From Athripsodes cinereus (lineage: Eukaryota; Arthropoda; Insecta; Trichoptera; Leptoceridae), in assembly GCA_947579605.1 (NCBI GenBank), contig OX388320.1, positions 7,006,001 to 7,070,000 of the forward strand: a stretch of DNA of 64,000 nt, written 5' to 3'. The translations under genes and the position numbers were made by a program. Positions 54,891 to 64,000 of the stretch are shown piece by piece. A model generated the notes under the pieces. That model was not told the DNA's origin. It did no database searches and worked only from the letters and a program-made list of their open reading frames with translations. Position 1 is the first letter of the stretch. Each line of letters begins with the position of its first letter.

Positions 54891-56349
54891 AAAATTTTAA
54901 TACTGATTTAATTTTCCTTTCAGTAAAGTCATCGAGCAATCGGCTGGTACTCTTCTCCGCCTTCCGTTCGTGATGGAGATTAGAAAACTCCAAGTATTTG
55001 GGGCAATCGTGCATCAGCAGTCAGGCCTTAGACAATAATACTTAATACTCGACCTAACATCGGGTGTAGAACGAACAAAACAACCAAGAACCATAACAAT
55101 ATAATAGAACATTATTTCATTTATTATAAATACGTGTGGTATAAATTTTATAATGTAGAGTACTCATTGTGTACCCATTTATACTGCAAATTACTACTAT
55201 CCAAAAATACCTACTTTTTCTTTACTGTTGTTATTTATTGATCCTCAAATTTAACATCTCAACATTGCATCTTTATATCTGCTGTAACCTAAGAAAAATA
55301 AGACAAAAAATGTAAGATGACTTTTTGAAAATATGCGACGATGGTCGACGAGATTCACGATATTCGATTCTTCGTTATTCAAAGTAGATATAGATACCTA
55401 TAAGTAAAATATATAATATTTTTACATCCAAATTCTTCGAATAATTCTAGTTGTAATAATTTACTCTGTAAATTTGGAAATAGATGCTGAGATCCCCTTA
55501 AGATGCTGACGACCACTTACCCTTCCATCCCTTTAACGACTTTATTGGCAATCAAAATAGTAAGAAGCCTACAATAAATTGTTACTAAATATCGAGCGCC
55601 CAGTACCTAAAGCCCTCTTTTCTCCGCTTATTTTTGTTTCGTTATATTCACACGGTTTCTCGAGCTTGCTGTACCAGGCCAATATATTAAAATAACTTGT
55701 AATATTTAACATTAACTTTAATATTTACTTAATTTTTTCGTCTAATATTGTGGTTAAAGGAGTTACATAAAATTAAAGACTATAGCTTAAAAATTAAGCA
55801 AATCGGATCTAAGTTATTCAACTAACTCTAAACAAAGGAAGTAGCCGGTCAACACGGATTAATAAAGAAAACCGTAAGCAAAATAATATTTAAAATGTAC
55901 AATAAACTTATTACTACTGCAGGCGGACGATACAAAACAAACCATTAAGTTCATTTATATATTGCTGCTGATTACAATATAGTGGCTAATCGTGAGACGG
56001 TATATTACATACTAGTTTTAAGCCTAGTCTCGCTTATGAAATAAAAACCAAACTTAAGGTTGCTAATGCAGAAATAAATAAGCAAGCGTTCCAAAAAATG
56101 TGAAAAATGTTTAAAAAATGACAAAACGATACCAATTAACTTTTTAATGATATTTATTACTTATAGGATACATGCCATACCTACTAGGATACAATAATAG
56201 GATAGATATAATAGAATACATATTTTTTAAGTTATAGGATAAGGTTTATCTTTAAAATAAGCTTTGATTTTTTACGAAAGAACCATTATGATAAATTTAA
56301 AAAAAATTCGGAACTTTCACATTATCAATAATGAACTGCTAGGTACTAC
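54891..56349. other. AT-rich non-coding stretch
   Basis: No gene or named repeat over about 1.4 kb. Confidence 0.4.
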
Positions 56350-56480
56350 TTTACCAACACGGCATATCACACAAGTGGGGTAGCCATCAGACCAGCTGCA
56401 TATAATAAACATGCAAGCTGTCCTCTCCGTGCCAACACAAAATCAAGACATTCATCAAGGGTGGCAAACCTCATCGCTGA
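56350..56480 (-). repeat. Tail-R repeat
   Basis: accaacacggcatatcacac, aagtggggtagccatcagac, cagctgcatataataaacat, gcaagctgtcctctccgtgc, aaatcaagacattcatc, tggcaaacctcatcgctga. Good preservation of the central part. Confidence 0.75.
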
Positions 56481-57136
56481 ATAAACAAAAAAATATCGGC
56501 AATAAATATGTTCGATAATAAGGAAGTTTACATAAAAAGCACTGGTTTCTCATTTGCTTGGTTAGTATAAGTCTCCATAGAGAATAATAAAAACATATAT
56601 ATTTACTACCGTTCTCAAGTATTTTAATATAATAATTGCAATATGATAGACGGCTGCCACTTACTGTATTATTTCTCTCTTCCGTTGTTGGAGTGATGTG
56701 TCGATAATTTCTTACTACCATAACTACTAGCAGACACTTGAACGGGTATTTAAACACATCGACCTCATTTTTTAATTAATTTAATTTGATAAGTAAGTAT
56801 AAGGAATTTTAACACATCGTGTTGGTATCATATAACTGTGATATTAACGACTTTTTTTGAGCAAGTGAAAACTGCTAATGAAAGAAGCTTGGAACGCTTT
56901 CTCACATTAGTATCAATTGAGCTTCCTTTGTCTTAGCCTAAGATCTATACTTTTTAGAATACTTCCTAAAATAATAAACGAAACTATACATTTATCAGCA
57001 ACTTAGAAAAAAGCTTTTGAAATCGGAACTAAATTAGGAAAATATGCAATAATATTCTTTTAAGAAACAATGACACCTAACCACTTATTTTGCTGAAAAA
57101 GATCTACGATTTTAAATTTAATGACAAATTCATTGT
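56481..57136. other. AT-rich non-coding stretch
   Basis: No gene seen. Confidence 0.4.
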
Positions 57137-57215
57137 AGAAGCTTTTAGTAGCTTACTGTGAAAGGTGTATAAGGTTGTATTTGGGATTATAACAAAATAT
57201 ATATATTTTAAATAA
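57137..57215 (+). repeat. SINE-B 3' fragment
   Basis: agaagcttttagtagcttac, tgtgaaaggtgtataaggtt, gtatttgggattataac. The tRNA-like head is absent. The tail is AT-rich rather than pure A. Confidence 0.7.
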
Positions 57216-57654
57216 ATTATCCTAACAATTATTATGACCTTGACATTTATAAACAAATAAATAAATCCAAAATAGAAAATTGGACTCGTCACTTTGTGAA
57301 AATAAAACTGTTAACCATCAGAACATTATGATTGACGTAATAATTAAACACTTTCATAAATGGGGTGATCAGAGAATAAAGGCGCCTCAACACGTTATAC
57401 ATACAGTAATGTAAAAATAATGAACAGTCTCGTCGCTATACTGCAATATTACTCGCACATACGAGAAATTACTGTAGTTAGATATAATTAAGCATTTCCT
57501 CAGAATTATAATAGTCGAGAGGACCGTATCATTGACACTTCGTAGGCACAGAATATTGTTACTAAAAATATAGTAGGTAAGTACCTTCATACATCATTAT
57601 CATTATTAGAATTTGCAGCAGTATATTTTTAGTTAACCACAACTTAATTTTCTT
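57216..57654. other. AT-rich non-coding stretch
   Basis: Nothing recognised. Confidence 0.4.
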
Positions 57655-57845
57655 CATTTCCTTCTTGACATTCCTCTCGAGAGCACAGGGCCAAAACGAA
57701 CCCTCTGTATTCAAAAAGGTCATGAACCTATCGAGTCACCTCTTCCTTATACATTCCCAACGACATAAGCCATCATAGGAACGATTTATTATGAAAGAGA
57801 GTCATCCGGGCCGTCGAAAACCTTAAGGACAAAAGAACGGTTGAC
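57655..57845 (-). pseudogene. RTE-like LINE tail, eroded
   Basis: Aligns in order with 41042-41284: gtcatccgggccgtcgaaaa, cgagtcacctcttcc, the block for aaggacaaaag. The reverse strand reads KVFDGPDDSL where the other has NVCDGLDVPF. Several stops. Older copy of the same tail. Confidence 0.45.
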
Positions 57846-59036
57846 TTTTTGACGTACCACAAAAAAACATTCTAACTATTTTTATTTATAAAACCAAATA
57901 AATGTTGTGCTCCAGATCGTAATGGTATTATTTATAACGGTATTTATCGACTGGCGGTTTCGCTAGTCCTCATAATAAAGTATAGTTAAATAAACTATAA
58001 TATTTATAACTTTATCGAAGTCACGTGCGAGAAGTAAATATAATATTATAACAGAAAAAGAAAGAGGAAAAAAAACAATGTAAGACAAAAGCATGAGAGT
58101 CTAATCAGCAATAGTAATAATGTAGCTAGTTCACAAAGAATATAATACAGTCCGGTCAATAATCATTCGTTAAAAAGATCCACTATCTTGTAATGAAATA
58201 AATTGCCAAACCGACCAACATTAACAATAGCCCATAAATAATACTTACACGAGTATTATTACTATAGATATTTGGCCATTATTATCGACCGATCAAAATT
58301 GTGTTTAATTCATGATTTTAAGATAACACACGAAAAAAATATTATTAAGTACAATAACAAAAGACGGATGAACGGTAAATAACGAGGAAATAACAACGCG
58401 GTGTTGAACAACACGACAGGTGTTGCCAACTTGTTAAAAGTACATTCGATAATACTACGATGTGGAGTAGATTTTAATCGATTGCAACATTAATGGATCT
58501 GTCAAAGCGTTCATACATTCTTAATAAATATCTACCTGATAATAATATTACGGTATGTTTCATTGAACTTTTCGATGGCGGATGGACCATTCAGGTGTTA
58601 ATTTTTATATAATTATATTTTGATTAGTCACTCTGTCCTAAGTGATATTAATTAATTATTATTTTGGATACGGTACCATTAAGTCAATCAACAAGAACTA
58701 AGATTAATTAAAGCTTTCTAAAAGAGCTAAAGTATTGATTATAAATATTTCTTAAATAAAATCTAACGCAAAAATGTAATTGATCTTGAAATTTATTTTT
58801 AGAGTCAAAGCACTCGGGGAGGAGCGAAATCGATCTCAACTCTAAAAAAACACGTTTTTTGAAGGATATATTATACAAAAATACTTCTTATAACATGAAT
58901 TAGCAAACATAATGAATAATCTTTGATTTTTTCTTGACTTTTGGTTTTCAAACACTATGCATATTTCCCACACACCGGTTTTTATGGTTTATACAATATT
59001 TTTTTCCTTTGAACACACTGCAATGATGTTATAGGG
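57846..59036. other. AT-rich non-coding stretch
   Basis: No gene. A small ttagagt/actctaa dyad around 58800-58847. Confidence 0.4.
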
Positions 59037-59190
59037 TAAAACATTAATGTTGTTGACCGAAGGTACTTATTGGAAGTCCATTTCAAGATAATTTAAAAAA
59101 ACATACAATATGTAGTTAACTTCCAAATGACTTTTATTAACTTCGCGTAATAGTATTCGAAGACTCTCGACTCCATCATCAGGCGATTAG
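59037..59190. repeat. Half copy of the foldback element with shared flank
   Basis: aatgttgttgaccgaaggta, ggaagtccatttcaagat, gtagttaacttccaaatgac, ttttattaacttcgcgtaat, agtattcgaagactctcg, actccatcatcagg. Complement of 51353-51457 in its first 100 bases, then the other half of the stem begins. It provides the intact junction missing in the LINE-split copy. Confidence 0.7.
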
Positions 59191-61243
59191 TAAAACTTTT
59201 GATTGGGTAAATTGTACCTCCTTAAACAAAAATAAAATGAAACATATTTCTCAAAGAAGAAAAAATGCTAAGCAAATCCATTCAGACACAGTTTTGTATA
59301 GTAATACACTATATTAAAACTCTGTGTCGGACCACTGTCTGCAACAAATAATGTATAATAACAATTTCCAGCGTAAGACAAGGGAAAGACATTCACTCCG
59401 CCCTCTGACCTCACGGAGAACATCAAAGTAATTCCTTGGTGTTGCCACGACTTAATTGGTAATAGAAAACTCCTACTAACCAACGGTTTATAACGGTTTA
59501 CTCCTGTCTATCCACAATTCTTTTATCTCTAATAAGTCACTATAAGCCGTATTCAGAACACGTTGCATGGTCATAAGTTTGTATACTTCCTAAAACTGTT
59601 CTGACCGACACTCAAATTCAGGAATGTTAAAAAAAAACTGTTGATTAATATGGAGATCTAGTAAATCCATTGTGTTATTTATCGTTAGATTTTCATTAAA
59701 ATAATATTAATTAGAAGTTTTTAATTAAAAACATTGGGATACAAAATTTTATGAAAATATGTAGGCCTCGATACAGGGCAACTTAGTGAGGCTGCTGCAA
59801 CATTGGTGATACTTGATGTTTTATATGTATACTTGTTGAATAAAGAATTGTTTTTGTTATGTAATATTACATATTATGACGCCATAACGCCAATCAATAT
59901 TTAAGTTTTAGATTTGGGTGACATTTTCGCAGGGATCAATTCATTGCTGATACAGGTAAGTAATCAAATATAATAATCTGTTTCAAATGACCCATCAAAT
60001 TTGGGCTTTACGGTTATTTACTGTTACCTAATACATACTGTATTGGTGAACAAGAAGTGTAATATTCTATATTGAATTCAAATATAAACGCATAGTTTTA
60101 CATTGTAGTCATTACTAATCTCATCGACTGATATTGCCCTAAGACTATGAAATTTATTTCTCTAAACACATCTACAAGACTTCCGACCATCTAGAGGACT
60201 CCCTTTCACAATTAACACCATTTTAAAGTAAAAGTGTGTTTTTGTATATTAGTATTTTCTATAGACATGAAGAATAATATTTTTGTACTGAATACGAACG
60301 CAATCTCTCTAAGAGGTCACTATCAGTCACAGAAGGTACAGCTACGTTCTTTACTCTTGAGTTTGTACACCTGGACAATGTTTAGATTTTTCAACATATT
60401 TTCTTAATAATAATTTGTGTTATTAGTACAATTTTATGTTTTTATCCGTGGAATTTTATTCTGATGATGATGTTGTTTGTTACAAATAGTAATGCATAAT
60501 AGTTTATTCCCAGAGGTCATTGATTATTATGTACTGAATACTGATGCTAAATTTATGTATCTACGATATAAAACTATAAGGTATTATCTCGTAGCATCTA
60601 AATAATTTAATATTATTTGTATTATAGATAATACGTCAAAAGAGTAAATACCTATTACATAACTTAATTGCACAAAAATTGAATTCCAAGCAATCTTCTG
60701 GGTACATATTTTTAAATACGGCAAGTGATATGAAATGTAGACATAAATGGAATTTTTGGATTTTTTATCAAACTATCAGCTAACTATGTTAATTTAAAGA
60801 CATGACAACCAATGAGCTTTTGGTTGTGAAGAGTACATTGCGTGAAAAATATTGTCACGAAATAAAGTATGTATGAAAAACAAAATTGTTAATATTACAG
60901 ACACGGTAACTGAGAAAACTCGTTAAGCTTTCGTTAGCAGTCGAACTTCCCTGATGTTTTTATGCAAAAAAAATATGTACCTACTCTTACTTTGCGTATA
61001 TTACTAATACATAGATTGTGATTTCTAGTAATTAAATACCAGATATACAAGTACGCTTATGATCAAGTTGGTCAAAAAATCTTTCGTTAGCGGATGAATT
61101 TAATTACATATCTTAAGGTACCATGGTTTAATATGTAGTTACATACTTTGTTCTAAGAAATAATACATTACCATCCTATATTATCAACGCAATTCAGTTC
61201 TCAGAGATAAATCAACAAGGTCAGTTCTAATTTCATTCTTTAA
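59191..61243. other. AT-rich non-coding stretch
   Basis: No gene across about 2 kb. A minus frame at 59268-59483 contains WQHQGITLMFSVRSEGG, unassigned. Confidence 0.35.
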
Positions 61244-61510
61244 TTTTTTTTTTTTTTTTTATTTTTTTTTTTATATCATATAATACACATTAAATACAAT
61301 TATAAAGTCGCGCCAAATCCATAACAAGATTTGTCGGCGCGTTCATTTTCATAACAATATATACATAAATAATTTAAAAAATTTATAGAACACAATAAAA
61401 TATTGACATATTTATAGAACACAATAAAATATTGTTATTTCTCTAGATTAATCAAATTCATCGCGTAACGTGCAACACCATAAATATTCTGTATGAAAAA
61501 AACGAGCGTT
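61244..61510 (-). repeat. Possible antisense LINE 3' end
   Basis: T-runs at 61244-61275 followed by A-rich sequence. A hairpin cgcgcc...ggcgcg around tccataacaagatttgtc (61309-61341). A tandem duplicate of atttatagaacacaataaaa at 61380-61432. The reverse strand near 61445-61490 reads IYGVARYAMNLINLEK, not assignable with certainty. Confidence 0.35.
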
Positions 61511-62091
61511 TCAAACAAAGTACAACAGAATTATATTAGCTGTACCAGTAGGTACTTAGAGAGAAATGTGTGTCATGAGAAATATTCGACAGGTTGTAAA
61601 GTAGGCACCTAATCCAATAATAAACATAATAGTCTATTTTCTATGGAGATTATGTTGAATGATGAAAGTTTGTATTGTCGTGTTTTTTATACTAGACAAC
61701 TCTCTTTAATGAAACTAATACCTAGCTACTTCTTCTCTTTTCTCCGCTTGCAACGTACTACGAATTAAGTAGTTAAGTATCTACATTTTTGTCATAAGCC
61801 AGGGACATTGCTGAGATGATTTTAATCTAATTTTATAGATATTTAGCAATGTTACCAACAAAATGATAAATCTATAATGAAGTTTAACACAAATCGATAT
61901 TTTTTCAATAATAATAACATAACTTTACTTAGATGAAGAACAAATAAGTTACATTTCAAGCACAATTAAATATTCCATTCAAAATGTTCACAAGTTCTCC
62001 AGACAGCATTTGCTGGTATGAAGAGAAATTAACTTAGCTAGTTTTTACTATTAACTATTGGACACTAATAATTTATTGATAAATTTTCGTT
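61511..62091. other. AT-rich non-coding stretch
   Basis: No gene seen. Confidence 0.4.
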
Positions 62092-62265
62092 CGTCGGTAG
62101 CCTGGAGGTAGAGTATCGGCCTCATGAACAAGGGGTCCGGGGTTCGATACCAGGTGCCGGCAAACTCCCCTTTCACGACACAAGCTTTTAGTAGCTTACT
62201 GTGAAAGGTGTATAAGGTTATATTTGGGTTTATAACAAAAGCCAGATATATCTTAAAAAAAAAAA
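62092..62265 (+). repeat. SINE-B, full length
   Basis: cgtcggtagcctggaggtag, gtatcggcctcatgaac, ggggttcgataccagg (B box), then the same body as 31472-31656 ending gccagatatatc and 11 A. Differs from the other full copy at a few positions only. Confidence 0.85.
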
Positions 62266-62295
62266 TTGACACAGATAACACAAAACAAAAAAATC

Positions 62296-62412
62296 TCAAC
62301 TATTCACGACTGCACGCTTATCCAGGATTAGCCTTTTCAAATTATTTGTAAATTTCTTCACATGTGTGCTTTCCTTGATGTGTAGTGGCAGAGCATTGAA
62401 TTCCGATATAAA
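62296..62412 (-). pseudogene. CR1/Jockey-like LINE C-terminus
   Basis: The reverse strand reads FISEFNALPLHIKESTHVKK, FTNNLKRLILDKRAVVNS, stop TGA at 62296-62298. FNxLPxxIKxxxxxKKFxxxLKxLxL is the common ending of CR1/Jockey-group ORF2. No polymerase motif remains upstream. It differs from the other LINE tails here, so it is another family. Inserted next to the SINE-B poly(A). Confidence 0.65.
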
Positions 62413-64000
62413 GGTTATACTAAATAATATTTGAAGCCATAACTATAATAGTAAGCTTTTGATGGTTTAAATTATGGAATAAAATAAGTAAAATCCATAG
62501 ATGAAACTTAATTTTGAGCTTTATGACACCATTCTAATATTTTCGACTGGATTCTAGATGGGTGCCTTTAAATATTGTACGAGTACTTAAACCTTATTGT
62601 ATAATTGTTTGAAAAGAACAAAATATTTACTGTGCATTAAGCTCGTCTATCAAAATATCATCATTTTATTTAAAACTGATTTTAAAATCAGATTTATTTA
62701 CTTTTTTTTATCAAAATATACGTACCATTGCACATTATATTATTATGCCAATTACTTATTAATTTGTAGTTTTCTATTGTGCCTTATTTAACAAAGGATT
62801 AGAAAAGACTCATTACAAGCGTAATGTATTTATAATCGCTATTGTAACACGAAAGGAGTGAAGTAAATCCTTCGCTAAATTGAATTCCATTATACGAACA
62901 CACAAATAATATGTGATACCCATATACCTAAGTACAATGTACATACATAGAATTGTTAGATTAAAATACAATCTTCTTACGAAGAGAAGCAGACGATAGT
63001 CGTCAGTCTTTCCTTTCTATAGTAGTAATAATAATATTAGAAGCTTCAACCAATGGATACAGTTCAATATATAGGTATATTACAGAATATTACGTATGTA
63101 TGTATTATAATATAGTGGGAACTAACAGTAATACCTGTACTACAAGTATAGTAACAACAACATGAAAGGGATCTAATTGCTTCATGCAGGAGCAGTGAAT
63201 GGAGCTTACGGATCGTCTTATTCCAGACTCCAGACAACCCTTTACGGTACGTAGTAATTTTCCATGTGTATAATAAATTAATATTATACATACATTACAC
63301 TGTAATCTGCTATTATAATATGTACTCAATAGTTCGACTGATTCATCTGATCTCATATGAAACTCATAATATTACAGTAGGTATTATGAAAACACGTTGA
63401 TGGTTTAAATTATAAATAATTATCGTATTTGGAATTATAAGGTTATGAATACATCGCTTAAAGACGGTACGCAATAAAATGATTTCTGGAGAATCGAATT
63501 ATTTTGCCTACTACATATTTATACATAAGTATACAATAAGAGTTATTAAAAACAGATAATATCGTAAGGATATGGTACCCAGTCTTAATAATATATTCTC
63601 AATCAGCTACATTTATAGGTATTGAAAATTATATGGTAGGTTCCTATATGCAATAAACCTAATGTACTCTTACTAAAACATACCTGAAAAAATAAATCGT
63701 ACGCCTAATTCACCATGATCAAAATATATTATAACATCAACACCTTGAATTTCGCGCTTGGAAGTCCGCAACAAAGTTGTCTGTTTTCCCAGTCATTTTA
63801 TTTAAATTAACAGGTAAGTATTAATTGAAATATCAGAATAAATTTATTCTGTTTACTTACAATTTATATTATCTCAAAAAGTAGTAGGTAGGTACAATAC
63901 AGAGATAGGTTGTAAGATAAAGTCGTTAAAGTAATAGCAGTCACAAAAAATACTTAATTACAAACGGAGACCGCAGAGAAGATCAGAAACGAGTAGAATT
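62413..64000. other. AT-rich non-coding stretch to window end
   Basis: No gene, SINE or inverted repeat recognised in the last 1.6 kb. Confidence 0.4.

Overview
The window is eukaryotic nuclear DNA, very AT-rich, with one 200-base assembly gap (6412-6611). I recognise no host protein-coding gene, tRNA, rRNA or bacterial feature. Short words such as taggtacctac, the tRNA-headed SINEs and the mix of RTE-like and CR1/Jockey-like LINE remnants suggest an insect, most likely a moth or butterfly. That assignment is an inference from texture. Almost everything that can be named is mobile-element debris, so this is intergenic, intronic or heterochromatic sequence.

Layout. 1-7.7 kb: SINE and tail-repeat fragments, a foldback element, the gap and a broken LINE zinc-finger tail. 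7.7-10.2 kb: the best coding feature, a 5'-truncated LINE with an intact 626-residue reverse transcriptase, inserted with a short target duplication into an older RTE-like tail whose two halves still flank it. 12.3-14.2 kb: nested inverted-repeat DNA elements. 15-23.8 kb: LINE C-terminal fragments on both strands, two tRNA-derived SINE families, and an AT satellite-like block broken by a CR1-like fragment. 24.4-25.1 kb: two foldback elements. 28.56-29.48 kb: a near-perfect palindrome with 459-base arms and a 9-base loop, the most unusual object here. 31-42 kb: SINE-B, small TIR elements (one with TTA target duplications) and tail repeats. 42.8-49.1 kb: more LINE C-termini, including one RTE-like copy with 14-base target duplications. 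50.5-54.9 kb: a foldback element split by a polyadenylated LINE, then a tandem duplication whose second copy lacks about 2.2 kb. 55-64 kb: mostly featureless AT-rich DNA with scattered LINE and SINE fragments.

How the parts relate. At least a dozen copies of a short non-coding repeat, called Tail-R here, end in a 3' module that resembles the 3' end of the RTE-like LINE copies: a small C-run/G-run hairpin, then GCCGTGATGG, then a TAG/ATAG microsatellite. This suggests Tail-R is copied by that LINE's machinery. More than fifteen inverted repeats in 64 kb point to heavy foldback/MITE activity or inverted-repeat formation during retrotransposition.
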